Part shown: positions 24,261 through 33,187 of the stretch, in pieces
Numbering within the stretch: the stretch's first letter is position 1
How the letters are laid out: each line of letters starts with the position of its first letter
Assembly: GCA_949289305.1 (NCBI GenBank)
Contig: CASENB010000024.1
Location: 1-64,000 of the forward strand
Source of the DNA: an uncultured Spirochaetales bacterium
Lineage (GTDB): Bacteria; Spirochaetota; Spirochaetia; Sphaerochaetales; Sphaerochaetaceae
Direction: 5' to 3'
Length of the DNA: 64,000 nucleotides
Notes under the pieces: model-generated
Told to the model about the DNA's origin: nothing
What the model saw: the letters and a program-made list of their open reading frames with translations, nothing else
Databases searched by the model: none
Made by a program: the position numbers and the translations under genes

Positions 24261-26000
24261 TCAATATATGCTGTATTTCATTGACAGCGTCCATTGGATA
24301 TCAAATTCATCACTGCTTCCATGTTCGAAATTATCTATGTAAACGAAATCCAATGAAGTGGCGAAATTCAAGTTCTTGAGAACGTAATATTCTCCATTAA
24401 GACCTACATCATATGTAAATGATATCTCTCCTCTTTCGCTAGGATCGAATGGATTTTGTGTGGAAATAAAGCCTGGAACGTCTCCTCCATTCTCATCATA
24501 TTTTCTTACGACGCTATTTACGTTTGTCACTCCATGCATCATAAAGAAAAGTTTCACGCCTGCACTGTAACTATAAGGAACTGTGTATGATGCGCCTCCA
24601 TAGATTGCTAAGGCATCTGACCCAAAAGGCAGACCTAGATATTGTCTGTAGAAATTACCGTTTGATAGCCTTATTGAACCGACAAAGTCCAGGACGTAGT
24701 CCATATTGTCACCTTCCTGATAGCTGTCCTTATGATACATGTAAGGGGATGTATAGACAGTTTCCAAGTTGAAAGAGAAATAGCCGTTCTTATAGGGTAA
24801 AGTACTTCTCAGACCTCCCATAACGCCCCACATGTTAAGGGTTGAATCATTCTCAGGTGGTTGCGGCTCATTAGGAAGAGCAAAGTCATCAAGTGCGAAT
24901 GAAAGATAAAGTTGCAAGTTCTTTATTGGCGCATATTCAAGTTCAAGCGATGCTAAAGAATTCGCATTTGCGGGAATGTATAATCCATGAAGGATTAGAA
25001 GAGGGCTGAATGCTCTGAAATCCACAGTGTTATCAGGACTATGATACATTACAGCCTCATTCAGTGTGAGACGTAGTTTGTCTTTCAGCATTCTGAATTC
25101 AAATCTATGTGCGATAAACATCTGTATGCCATGAATTTCACTGGCAAACCCTTGGTAATAATTCTGAGGATGTGTGAAGAAGCTTACAATCATGTTGTAA
25201 TCAAACCATGTATTGTTAGATGCCTGAAGTCCTATGTAGTCATGGTAGGGCAGGGTATTGCCAAGCATTAAATTTCCCATTCTTCCATTTCCCCATGAGA
25301 CTTGGCCACGGGCTATGGTTGCCGAAACGTATGGCATTCCAACAGACATGAAAGAGTTGTCGGTAAAGTCCAGATCAAATGACCCTGCAGATAAAAAAGG
25401 AATATTTGTAGAGAAAACAGAATTGAATCTGTCCTCGTTTGAACTATCATGGAATGTATATGTATATTCGTATGAAGGAACTTCGTCTGTTCCTACATTT
25501 GTTGCAGTTCCTCTTGCATTTGACGAATTCATAAGTCCAACAGAGAGTCCCATGTTTGCAGCAAAGAAATCGTGTGTGTAAAGTCCTAAATTAAGTCTTA
25601 TTAACTTATCATTTAAAACTTGGGAGAACCATTTGTTGCTTTCATCAAATTTATCTGCATTACTATGTGCTGCAATAGAAGGGGTAAGTGATAAGTTCCA
25701 ATCGACTTCAGTCTTACTGTCAAAACGATTTAGATACTCATTTATTATCTCTACAATCCTACGGGATGCATTGCTTGTCGGCGTTATTCTCGCCATTTGC
25801 TGTTTCAAGTCAGCCTCATTCCATGGTCTTGCGCCCTGCGCAGGTGCATGCCCTTCTAGCGTATATAGAGCATCTACATAATCGTACAAAGGGGATGATA
25901 GCGGTATGATATTCATATCGCTTGATACAGCAAACAATGAAGAGAGCGAGAGTAGGGTGAAACACAATAGTGCGATGCACCTAACCTTTTTAAACAGCAT
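24261..26000 (-). CDS. Wzi-family outer-membrane beta-barrel protein
   Basis: A 579-residue protein with a signal peptide at about 1-25 (MLFKKVRCIALLCFTLLSLS, then SLFA). A small N-terminal helical segment resembling the Wzi plug follows (YDYVDALYTLEGHAPAQGAR, PWNEADLKQQM), then alternating aromatic/hydrophobic strands with IARGQVSWGNGRMGNLMLGN near 230-250 and a C-terminal aromatic-ending strand (IQWTLSMKYSIY). Wzi proteins are outer-membrane lectins that anchor capsule. The related protein at 41547 shares this layout and lies in the glycan locus. The ATG has an AAAAGGAG ribosome site. Its ligand here cannot be known from sequence. Confidence 0.75.
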   Translation of the reverse strand: MLFKKVRCIALLCFTLLSLSSLFAVSSDMNIIPLSSPLYDYVDALYTLEGHAPAQGARPWNEADLKQQMARITPTSNASRRIVEIINEYLNRFDSKTEVDWNLSLTPSIAAHSNADKFDESNKWFSQVLNDKLIRLNLGLYTHDFFAANMGLSVGLMNSSNARGTATNVGTDEVPSYEYTYTFHDSSNEDRFNSVFSTNIPFLSAGSFDLDFTDNSFMSVGMPYVSATIARGQVSWGNGRMGNLMLGNTLPYHDYIGLQASNNTWFDYNMIVSFFTHPQNYYQGFASEIHGIQMFIAHRFEFRMLKDKLRLTLNEAVMYHSPDNTVDFRAFSPLLILHGLYIPANANSLASLELEYAPIKNLQLYLSFALDDFALPNEPQPPENDSTLNMWGVMGGLRSTLPYKNGYFSFNLETVYTSPYMYHKDSYQEGDNMDYVLDFVGSIRLSNGNFYRQYLGLPFGSDALAIYGGASYTVPYSYSAGVKLFFMMHGVTNVNSVVRKYDENGGDVPGFISTQNPFDPSERGEISFTYDVGLNGEYYVLKNLNFATSLDFVYIDNFEHGSSDEFDIQWTLSMKYSIY

Positions 26001-26101
26001 GATAACTCCTTTTAAGTTATATTTAAGTATTTATCTAATTATGTACATTATGTGAAATATTTTTCCAAGAAGTCAAAACAAAATGAATAAAACAAAAGAA
26101 G

Positions 26102-26174
26102 TCGGGCAAGCGGGAATTGAACCCGCGACCTTCTGGTCCCGAACCAGACGCGCTAGCCCCTGCGCTACTGCCCG
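26102..26174 (-). tRNA. tRNA-Pro (anticodon CGG)
   Basis: On the minus strand a full cloverleaf can be folded. The acceptor stem CGGGCAG pairs with TTGCCCG (one G-U), the D-arm is GCGCAGGGGCTAGCGC, the anticodon stem TCTGG/CCAGA encloses the loop TTCGGGA with anticodon CGG, and the T-arm GCGGG/CCCGC holds TTCAATT. The discriminator base is A and the 3' CCA is not encoded. It reads CCG proline codons. Confidence 0.92.
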
Positions 26175-26217
26175 ATATAAATCACTCTAAAGAAAATAAC
26201 ATAGAAAATAAAACTCT

Positions 26218-26703
26218 TCAATCACCAACATACTTATTGTCTATTAACCATTCAATAAAATCTCGAACAGCACCTTCTCCTCCTTTTTTCCTGGAAACAT
26301 AATTAGATATTTTTTGCACTTCTTTTGCTGCATCATTTGGACATCCAATTAATCCGCCATTCTTTTTTATCATTTGCATCGATTCATAATCGTTTAAATC
26401 ATCTCCAATATAAGCTGCTGAAGATAAATCCGTAATTATTTCTTTTATAATTTTGCTTTTTTCTTTTATGCCTTGATAGATATTTGAAATCCCTAATTCC
26501 TTGCATCGTTGTAAAACAATTTTGGAAGAACGTCCTGTAATGATAATTGGGGTAATTCCTTTTGCTATCGCCAGATCTTTAATGCCAAGGCCATCTTTAA
26601 TATTGAATACTTTAAAAATTTCTTTTTCCCCGTCTAGGTATATTTTCCCATCGGTTAATGTTCCGTCAACATCAATTATTAAAAATTTAATTTTTTCCCT
26701 CAT
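26218..26703 (-). CDS. KdsC-like HAD phosphatase
   Basis: A 161-residue HAD-superfamily protein with no cap domain. Motif I is IIDVDGTLTDGK near 8-19, motif II ITGRSSK near 56-62, the motif III lysine lies near 81-88 and motif IV is YIGDDLNDYESM near 98-109. Small HAD proteins with DVDGTLTDG act on 3-deoxy-octulosonate 8-phosphate (KdsC) or related nonulosonate phosphates as tetramers. The gene follows the glycosyltransferase at 26707 by three bases, so it probably dephosphorylates a sugar precursor used in surface glycan or glycolipid synthesis. No kdsA, kdsB or neuB gene is in view, so the sugar is undetermined. Confidence 0.8.
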   Translation of the reverse strand: MREKIKFLIIDVDGTLTDGKIYLDGEKEIFKVFNIKDGLGIKDLAIAKGITPIIITGRSSKIVLQRCKELGISNIYQGIKEKSKIIKEIITDLSSAAYIGDDLNDYESMQMIKKNGGLIGCPNDAAKEVQKISNYVSRKKGGEGAVRDFIEWLIDNKYVGD

Positions 26704-26706
26704 AGG

Positions 26707-27837
26707 CTATTTCTCTTGATTTGTTACATCTTGCAAAACCATTTCTGCTAGTTTCTTTGCACTAAATTCTATTGGTAAAGCATCAAAGTTTTTATCCATT
26801 TCCTCTAAAATGCTTGGGTCTTTTATTAGCCTTTTAATGATTTCAAGCTGCTTTTCTGGGTTTCTATTACAGTCCCATCCGAGTTTATATTTCTCTACAT
26901 AATCTGCAGAACTCATAACAGTATAGACAAGTTCTGTAATGAGGAATGGTCGATGTGCATAAAATGCTTCAAGAAGCGTATTAATTCCTGATCTTCCAAC
27001 AATTATGTCTGAAGCTGCTAAATATAGATCGACTTCTTTGATAAAACCTACGCAGATAATTTTTATATTTGAAGGAAGAATTTTACTTAAAGCAGAGATC
27101 TTTTGTTTCATCTCTTTGTTAATTCCTCCTACAACAATAATCTGAATATTTTTTTCGCAGTTCTTTAGTTCTTTTAAAATTTCAAGCGATCCAAGTCCTT
27201 CTCCTCCAAGGTTAAATTGGATTGTAAAAGTATTAGTAGAGAGGTTAAGCTTTTTTCTTGCTTCTTCTTTTGACAGAAGTCTGTTATTTGCAAGACAATC
27301 TTGAAGGGGAAATGGAGATAAAATCACTTTATCTTCCTGCATGCCCATTTTTATTACAATGTCTCTTCCTTCCTCTGTTGATATGTAAAACCTTCTTAAA
27401 TTATTACATATGGATGCGATAGGGGCAGAAAATACATCTGTTGCAAAGTAATAAACAGGAACATTTATTTTTTGTTTTGCAAGTATTTCTGATATTACAG
27501 TTCCTGCATAAGGATGTGTTGTAAAGAAAAAATTAATCTTATTATCTTTTATATATTTTAGAAGTCTTTTTGTGCAAAAACGATGTCCGAATTTTATTGC
27601 TAAATCCATTCCGTTTGAGGAGTCGTTCATTTTGCTGATTTTGTTTTCAAGTTTTGAATTTCTTAACATCATGCGCCAAAATGTCTTATTAATTTTACCA
27701 AGCCACTTTATGTGCATGAAATCAAAAAGCTCTTCTAAAAATATGGTGTTGCCTAATTTCTCCAGTTCTTTTTTTACAGCAACAGCAGGAATGTAGTGTC
27801 CTTTTCCACCATCAACATAAACACAAGCACCGTTCAT
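26707..27837 (-). CDS. MGDG-synthase-like glycosyltransferase (GT28-type)
   Basis: A 376-residue protein. The N-terminal half resembles the MGDG-synthase/UgtP domain (DGGKGHYIPAVAVKKELEKL near 9-28) and the C-terminal half is a GT28-like nucleotide-sugar domain with FNLGGEGLGSLEIL near 207 and the donor-binding region AASDIIVGRSGINTLLEAF near 275-293. Such enzymes transfer hexose to diacylglycerol or to a lipid-linked acceptor at the inner leaflet. An upstream in-frame TTG at 27852 exists, but ATG at 27837 has TTGGAG at suitable distance. That ribosome site lies in the arm of a terminator-like hairpin. It is the first gene of a pair with the KdsC-like phosphatase. Confidence 0.78.
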   Translation of the reverse strand: MNGACVYVDGGKGHYIPAVAVKKELEKLGNTIFLEELFDFMHIKWLGKINKTFWRMMLRNSKLENKISKMNDSSNGMDLAIKFGHRFCTKRLLKYIKDNKINFFFTTHPYAGTVISEILAKQKINVPVYYFATDVFSAPIASICNNLRRFYISTEEGRDIVIKMGMQEDKVILSPFPLQDCLANNRLLSKEEARKKLNLSTNTFTIQFNLGGEGLGSLEILKELKNCEKNIQIIVVGGINKEMKQKISALSKILPSNIKIICVGFIKEVDLYLAASDIIVGRSGINTLLEAFYAHRPFLITELVYTVMSSADYVEKYKLGWDCNRNPEKQLEIIKRLIKDPSILEEMDKNFDALPIEFSAKKLAEMVLQDVTNQEK

Positions 27838-27869
27838 ACAAAAAAACTCCAAGCTTAAATAAGCCTTGG
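27838..27869 (-). promoter_or_regulatory. Attenuator-like hairpin overlapping a ribosome site
   Basis: On the minus strand TCCAAG-G-CTTA (27869 to 27859) pairs with TAAG-CTTGGA (27856 to 27847) with one bulged G, followed by GTTTTTT and the ATG at 27837. The TTGGAG ribosome site is inside the 3' arm. This is a complete intrinsic terminator placed directly in front of a start codon. Confidence 0.5.
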
Positions 27870-27926
27870 ATTATCTCTCTCCTCAAAACCTCGTTTTTAT
27901 ATAGTAACAAAATATTTGATAGAAGT

Positions 27927-27946
27927 ACACTCTAATGTTAGAGTGT
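27927..27946. terminator. Short perfect inverted repeat after the AAA_14 gene
   Basis: ACACTCTAA (27927-27935) is repeated inverted as TTAGAGTGT (27938-27946) with a two-base centre. It lies a few bases after the stop at 27952 on the minus strand. No T-run follows, so it is either a weak terminator or a protein-binding palindrome. Confidence 0.4.
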
Positions 27947-27951
27947 CAAAA

Positions 27952-29151
27952 TCAGAAATCAGTTCCAAGCAAGAAATCAGAGAGATGAACGATTTTTACT
28001 CCATCGATATTTCCTACATCGAGATCATTCATAGTAATTACGAATTTTGGGTAGTTATCCTTTATATCGAGAAGATTGCCAACTTCGCAACCGGAATCTT
28101 CAGGCAAACTTCTGCACACTTGTATGTATATACGTTCATTTTGCTTTACTGCAACAAAATCAATTTCTTTGGTTTCTTTTTTCCCTATATAGACCTTATA
28201 GCCGCGTCTTAGAAGTTCAAAATACACGACGTTTTCCATCATCGATGAAATTGATTTGGGATTGAATCCCATTATGCAGTATTTAAGAGAGGGATCCGCA
28301 AGATAAAACTTTTCCTGCGTCTTCAAAATAGATTTTCCCTGAATGTCATATCTCTGGCAACGGTATATGATAAATGCTTTCTCCAACCACTCTAGATAAT
28401 TATAGACAGCTTCTACAGATAGTGACCGTCCTTCTCCTTTTAAAAATTTCACAATGGAATTTGCAGAGAACGTTTTTCCTATATTTTCGATAATGAATAT
28501 TACTACTCGGTTGAAAAGGTCATAATTTTGAATATTATGTCGTTTTCTAATATCATTTGTAATGATTGAGTTGTAAATTCCTTCCACAATCTGATATGAT
28601 GATCGTTCATCGAAATTTCCAAGTGCAGCTATAGGAAAACCTCCAAAACGCAGATAATCATTCAATAGATCTTTCTCCACTCGTGATTCTTTTCCTTTGA
28701 ATTTAATGAATTCTGCAAATGACAATGTGTATACAGGAATAGAAATATAGCGGCCAGAAAGATATGTCGATATTTCGCTAGACATTAATCTTGAGTTTGA
28801 TCCTGTTACATATATGTCTGTGTCACAATCTTCTAATAGGCTGTTTACTGCCTTCTCCCATCCATTTACTTCCTGAACTTCATCCAAAAGCAAATAATAA
28901 CGGCTTTTGTCTGTAATTTGTTCTCTGATGGCTTTATACATATCATTACTAGTTAATACATCATCAAGTGTCTCTGACGTATATCTCATGCTTATAATAT
29001 GATCAGCAGGAACACCGCTTTTGATGAGATCTTCATATAACATATCCAGAATTGTAGATTTACCGCATCTGCGGATTCCTGCCAGAATTTTTACAAGCGG
29101 CACATCTCGGAATGTCCTTAATGCATTTATATATTGTTCGCGTATGATCAT
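27952..29151 (-). CDS. AAA_14 / DUF4143 family ATPase
   Basis: A 399-residue protein with an N-terminal AAA_14 ATPase (Walker A AGIRRCGKSTILDM near 25-38, Walker B YYLLLDEVQEVNGWEKA near 87-103, sensor-like YVTGSNSRLMSSE near 115) and a winged-helix linker. The C-terminal DUF4143 domain has the PD-(D/E)XK-like core KEIDFVAVKQNERIYIQV near 350. The family is common and often horizontally moved; the role is not established, although a DNA-processing or toxin-like function is often proposed. AGAGG precedes the start at 29151, with TATAAT about 20 bases upstream of it. It stands alone. Confidence 0.88.
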   Translation of the reverse strand: MIIREQYINALRTFRDVPLVKILAGIRRCGKSTILDMLYEDLIKSGVPADHIISMRYTSETLDDVLTSNDMYKAIREQITDKSRYYLLLDEVQEVNGWEKAVNSLLEDCDTDIYVTGSNSRLMSSEISTYLSGRYISIPVYTLSFAEFIKFKGKESRVEKDLLNDYLRFGGFPIAALGNFDERSSYQIVEGIYNSIITNDIRKRHNIQNYDLFNRVVIFIIENIGKTFSANSIVKFLKGEGRSLSVEAVYNYLEWLEKAFIIYRCQRYDIQGKSILKTQEKFYLADPSLKYCIMGFNPKSISSMMENVVYFELLRRGYKVYIGKKETKEIDFVAVKQNERIYIQVCRSLPEDSGCEVGNLLDIKDNYPKFVITMNDLDVGNIDGVKIVHLSDFLLGTDF

Positions 29152-29454
29152 ATAAACCTCTTTTTTGTTTATTATATCTAAAAACTTTAGATAATTCGAA
29201 AGTTTTTATCGAGTAATCAGTAAAAACTTTGAATAATTGAATTTTTTTTGTCTTTTGATTTCTGGGAGCTCTTTAAAATAAGAACATATATTAAAATTAT
29301 TATAAGTCCTCAATTATTGAAATATTCGAGCGTTTTGACTTATTTTTCATGATATTTCTGATTAAATTTCAATAATTTTAAAGATTCCTTTTTATTTCAT
29401 CAGATCTCTATAAAATTAAGCATATTTTTTGTTATCAATTAGTTCTGTTTCCGT
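29152..29454. other. AT-rich divergent intergenic region without genes
   Basis: About 300 bases between the divergent AAA_14 and MMPL genes hold no convincing ORF, RNA or repeat. At its left edge lies the minus-strand TATAAT (near 29170) of the ATPase gene and at its right edge the plus-strand promoter of the MMPL gene. The rest is AT-rich sequence with T-runs. Confidence 0.5.
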
Positions 29455-29460
29455 TATAAT
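29455..29460 (+). promoter_or_regulatory. -10 element (TATAAT) nine bases before the MMPL start
   Basis: A consensus TATAAT is followed by TCCTTTGCT and the ATG at 29470; TTATCA lies about 18 bases upstream. There is no ribosome site, so the mRNA is leaderless or nearly so. Confidence 0.5.
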
Positions 29461-29469
29461 TCCTTTGCT

Positions 29470-31950
29470 ATGAATGATGATAAAGAAAAAATGATGTTGT
29501 TTACGAAAATATTTTATCAGTTAATGCGTTTTATTACGAAGTTCAGTATTCCGATTTTAGTTTTAATTATTGCATTGACTCTTTTTTTCGCATATGAGAT
29601 CACAAATCTTAAAATAGATGCCGATGTATTTTCATTCACATCCGGAATAGAAGAAAATCCTTATGTCGAGACACTTCAAAATTCACCAGGCGGAGAGCCT
29701 TTGACATACATTTCTCCATATGAAAGGCAAACAGAAAACATTCATTATGGATATAGCGAGAGAAGTGAAGATGAAAAACTTCACGCAACAATACCTGCTC
29801 AGACAGGAATAAAGCCAGATTCATATTCAGATGGGTATGTTGTCCTCTTTACTTCGGATATTCTTTATACCCCTGAAGTTCTTAATACAATAGAGAAGGT
29901 TAAATCAGATATCGAGTCTCTTGATTTTGTTGGCTCGTGTCTTTCCCCGTTTGATTTCGTAACAGCAGAAAAAGTTGGTTCTCGTATTGCTGTAGTTCCA
30001 ATGAGCCCATTAATGGGTAGTGAGGAATGGACTGAAGAGAGTGCAGAACTTTTCCGCAACCGTTTAATGAACGATAAAATTGCAAGGGGGTATATTTACA
30101 GCGATGATGGTACTACGATGATGTTCTATTTCAGAACAGATCGTTACGGTAGTGAAGAATTAGACTTATTAAATGCTATCGTTGATCCTCTTAGGGACTA
30201 TGGAAGAGTCAGCATAAGCGGAAGCAGTGCCATCACAGAAAGGGTTACTTACTATATACAAAGAGATCTTGGCCTTTTATTAACCCTTTGCTTTATCATC
30301 ATACTGATTACTTATTATCTTTCATTCCATAGTAAAAGAAGCGTTCTTGTTCCCGCGTCAATGTCTCTAATGGGTATCATATGGACGCTTGGAACTATGG
30401 CCTTAATGGGATACAAACTTACAATAGTTACGATATTAACCCCATGTCTTGTTCTTACGCTAGGTTCCTCTTATTCAATACATATGATGAGCGAGTATTT
30501 CAGCGCATCAAGAAGCAGAGACAGGGATAAGATGAATATTGCTTTTGCGAAGATTACTAAGACGATACTCTCTGCATCTCTTACGACGATTGTGGGATTT
30601 ATTTCCATGTTGGTTTGCAGAACGACACTTCTTAAGGAATTTGGAGTATCCGTATCAATTGGCGTCGCTTATTGTGCCGTTCTTGCGATAGTATATCTTC
30701 CTGCCGTATTTTCTCTTCAGAAATTCCCTAGTGAAAAGAAATATAAGATGATCGACCATGGAATAATTTCCAAAGTTCTAAGTTTTGTTAACAAGGTGAT
30801 CATTAATTATTGGTATGTGGTTCTAATTGTTCTTGCTCTTATTGTAGCAGGATTTATATATACAAAAGATCGTGTAAGCTTCAATGCAAATTATATGGAG
30901 TATTTCCCTGAAGATGATCCTCTTGTTGAAGATTCCCTTTATCTTGCAAGAACGCTAGGTGGAACCGATCCGTATTACTTCACAATTAAGGCGCCTGAAG
31001 GGGAGGATGGATTCTTTTTACGACCTGAAAATCTAAAGAAGGTTTACGAATTTGAAAATGCGATCAAGGGTGCAAGTTCAGATATCGTACAAATTCTTTC
31101 TTTCAGCCAGTATGTAAGTTTCCTTAATTATGTTTATACGGGCAATGAATCAATTCCTGATAGCGCTGGATTGATGAACCTTCTTTACAGGCTTCTTCTT
31201 CAGATGCAAAGTCAAATAGGATCAGATGTTTTATCTGTTATGACGAATGAAGATGCAACAGAACTTACGCTTTCAATTAGAACGTATGATTCTTTTGAAC
31301 AGGACCTTACGACAACGGCTAGCGCTAAGAGACTTGAGCAGATTCTGGATTATTATAGGTACCTTCTTCCTGAAGGAACATCATCTAGATATTATTGCCC
31401 GACATCCCTGATGGTAAAAGCAAGCGATATGATAATGCAGGATCAAAATATGGCAACGATAATATCTTTAATTGGTATTATCATTATTGCAACATGTACA
31501 TTAACATCGCTTTTCAGAGGTCTTGCTGCAATTATTCCAGTTCTTGTGGGTATTATGTTTAATTACATATTCATGTATTTATTCTCAATTCCTTTTGATC
31601 TTGTAACGATTATGTTCTCTTCAGTTACAATAGGCGCAGGAGTTGATGATGCACTTCATTTCCTCCTTCATTACCGTCAAAATAAGAGTGAAAAGCCTGA
31701 TATTAAAATAGAGGATTTAATTACAATGACGATAAAAGAGACAGGACGTCCTATAATGCTTACATCGCTTGCAATAGATGCAGGATTAATAGTATTAGTA
31801 TTCGCATCTTATACGCCTATTCAGTATTATGGCATGCTGATGGTTGTATCCCTTACAATAGCAATGCTATCAACGCTATTTATCCTACCTGTAGTAATGT
31901 TACTTTCAAGTAAAATAAAGAGTAAGCTATTATTAAAAAAGAATAATTAG
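29470..31950 (+). CDS. MMPL/RND-family transporter (first of two paralogues)
   Basis: An 826-residue inner-membrane protein with the duplicated RND layout. One helix at about 20-42, a large periplasmic loop to about 265, five helices at about 268-430 forming a sterol-sensing-like domain (LTLGSSYSIHMMSEYFSAS), then helix 7 near 450, a second loop, and five more helices from about 655 (SSVTIGAGVDDALHFLLHYR near 720). The Asp pair in GAGVDDALHF is a candidate proton relay. MMPL proteins export lipids, hopanoids or glycolipids across the periplasm in diderms. It opens the glycan locus and shares high identity with the protein at 37508, so lipid-linked glycan or outer-membrane lipid export is plausible. 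Its stop codon lies in a terminator shared with the convergent epimerase gene. Confidence 0.85.
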   Translation: MNDDKEKMMLFTKIFYQLMRFITKFSIPILVLIIALTLFFAYEITNLKIDADVFSFTSGIEENPYVETLQNSPGGEPLTYISPYERQTENIHYGYSERSEDEKLHATIPAQTGIKPDSYSDGYVVLFTSDILYTPEVLNTIEKVKSDIESLDFVGSCLSPFDFVTAEKVGSRIAVVPMSPLMGSEEWTEESAELFRNRLMNDKIARGYIYSDDGTTMMFYFRTDRYGSEELDLLNAIVDPLRDYGRVSISGSSAITERVTYYIQRDLGLLLTLCFIIILITYYLSFHSKRSVLVPASMSLMGIIWTLGTMALMGYKLTIVTILTPCLVLTLGSSYSIHMMSEYFSASRSRDRDKMNIAFAKITKTILSASLTTIVGFISMLVCRTTLLKEFGVSVSIGVAYCAVLAIVYLPAVFSLQKFPSEKKYKMIDHGIISKVLSFVNKVIINYWYVVLIVLALIVAGFIYTKDRVSFNANYMEYFPEDDPLVEDSLYLARTLGGTDPYYFTIKAPEGEDGFFLRPENLKKVYEFENAIKGASSDIVQILSFSQYVSFLNYVYTGNESIPDSAGLMNLLYRLLLQMQSQIGSDVLSVMTNEDATELTLSIRTYDSFEQDLTTTASAKRLEQILDYYRYLLPEGTSSRYYCPTSLMVKASDMIMQDQNMATIISLIGIIIIATCTLTSLFRGLAAIIPVLVGIMFNYIFMYLFSIPFDLVTIMFSSVTIGAGVDDALHFLLHYRQNKSEKPDIKIEDLITMTIKETGRPIMLTSLAIDAGLIVLVFASYTPIQYYGMLMVVSLTIAMLSTLFILPVVMLLSSKIKSKLLLKKNN

Positions 31951-31980
31951 TTGGCATTTTTTGCCAGCTAATTATTTTGC
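31945..31980. terminator. Terminator overlapping two convergent stop codons
   Basis: AATTAGTTGGCA (31945-31956) pairs with TGCCAGCTAATT (31962-31973), twelve bp with one G-U, followed by ATTTTGC. The left arm contains the MMPL stop and the right arm the end of the epimerase gene. Confidence 0.75.
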
Positions 31981-33029
31981 AGTTCTTTTTTTATTTTAAT
32001 AGTTCTTTCTAAACCTTGTGTAATTCCATAAATTGGCACCCATCCAATTGATTTCAATTTATTCCCATTTAGACGAGCTTTTGTTGCTGTACTATATCCA
32101 GCTCGTTCTTTTTCATCAGGGCTTTCAAAAACGACTTTTGTACCAGCAATTCTTGCAATAGTTCCTGCTAATTCTTTTAAAGTAATATCAGATATTGGAT
32201 CTGCAATATTATAAGCTTCTCCATCTTTCCCATCTGTCAGAATTTTTAATAATCCTGAAACAGCATCAGCAGAATATGTATATGAATAATATTGATTACC
32301 TGCGCTTTTTAAGACGATGTTTTCTCCTTGTATTGCTTTTTTTATGAATTGGGCAATAGCTTTTGAATCTTCATTTTGCATTGTTGGGCCATATGATCTA
32401 GCCAATCTTGGGATAACTGTTTCTATTCCATATTGCTTTCTATATGCTTGGCATAAGGCTTCTCCGCATCTTTTACTTTCAGGATATCCAGCTCGAAGTG
32501 TGTTTGAATCTAAGTATCCAAGATAATGTTCATCAAAAAATTCTACATCACCTTTATTTTCACCATATATTTCAACCGAGGACGAAAATAGAAAACGTTT
32601 TGCATTGTGTTTTACTGCAAAAGCTAAAAAATTATTTGTGCCAATTATATTTGTAGAAATGGTTCCTATTGGATCTGATGAATATGCAATAGGGTGTGTA
32701 TTACTTGCCAAATGAAGTACATAATCTATATTTTTAATATTTTCATTTTCCAATGGAATATTTATATCATGTTGCAGAAATGAGAATAATTGAGAATCCC
32801 AATAAATAGAAAAAATACTTTTCGCTTTTTCCTTGTTTCTTCCGATTGCTATTATTTTGCAATTTAGGGAAGAATGAATATTTTTGTGCATGATTACATC
32901 AATAAGAAAATGTCCCAATAGGCCACTTGCTCCAGATAAAACTAATATTTTATTTTTTAATTGATTCCAATTAATATTTAAGTTTGAAATATTGTATATG
33001 TCTTCTAAATATAAATTATGATTTATCAC
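31968..33029 (-). CDS. NAD-dependent epimerase/dehydratase (extended SDR)
   Basis: A 353-residue extended short-chain dehydrogenase. The dinucleotide motif is LSGASGLLGHFLIDV near 32-46, with HLASNTHP near 107, the catalytic Ser region FSSSVEIYG near 147-155 and the YPESK catalytic Tyr-Lys near 182-186, then RLARSYGPTM. Enzymes of this group epimerise or dehydrate nucleotide sugars such as UDP- or CDP-linked sugars. The start codon is GTG with a GGAGATAG ribosome site. It is divergent from the CDP-glycerol-type polymerase, and an IspD/TarI-type cytidylyltransferase lies at 44755, so it probably supplies an activated residue for the glycopolymer. The specific product is not determinable. Confidence 0.82.
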   Translation of the reverse strand: MINHNLYLEDIYNISNLNINWNQLKNKILVLSGASGLLGHFLIDVIMHKNIHSSLNCKIIAIGRNKEKAKSIFSIYWDSQLFSFLQHDINIPLENENIKNIDYVLHLASNTHPIAYSSDPIGTISTNIIGTNNFLAFAVKHNAKRFLFSSSVEIYGENKGDVEFFDEHYLGYLDSNTLRAGYPESKRCGEALCQAYRKQYGIETVIPRLARSYGPTMQNEDSKAIAQFIKKAIQGENIVLKSAGNQYYSYTYSADAVSGLLKILTDGKDGEAYNIADPISDITLKELAGTIARIAGTKVVFESPDEKERAGYSTATKARLNGNKLKSIGWVPIYGITQGLERTIKIKKELQNN

Positions 33030-33153
33030 TTACTATCTCCTTTCTTTTTCATAATGCTTTTGTCATATTATCGTATTTGGTAAAATATGTAAAAAAATAA
33101 TTTTAATTATAACATGTGTAAAAGCATAAGCTTTTTATCTATTTGTTATCCCT

Positions 33154-33181
33154 TTGCAAATATAAAAAATAATTTTATGAT
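33154..33181 (+). promoter_or_regulatory. Promoter giving a leaderless mRNA for the glycan operon
   Basis: TTGCAA (33154-33159), a 16-base spacer and TATGAT (33176-33181), which ends six bases before the ATG at 33188. No ribosome site is present. Confidence 0.55.
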
Positions 33182-33187
33182 TGTTTC

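Noticed and set aside
26102..26174. tRNA-Pro as attachment site of an integrated element
   Set aside because: No integrase gene is near and no second copy of the tRNA 3' end was noticed in the window.
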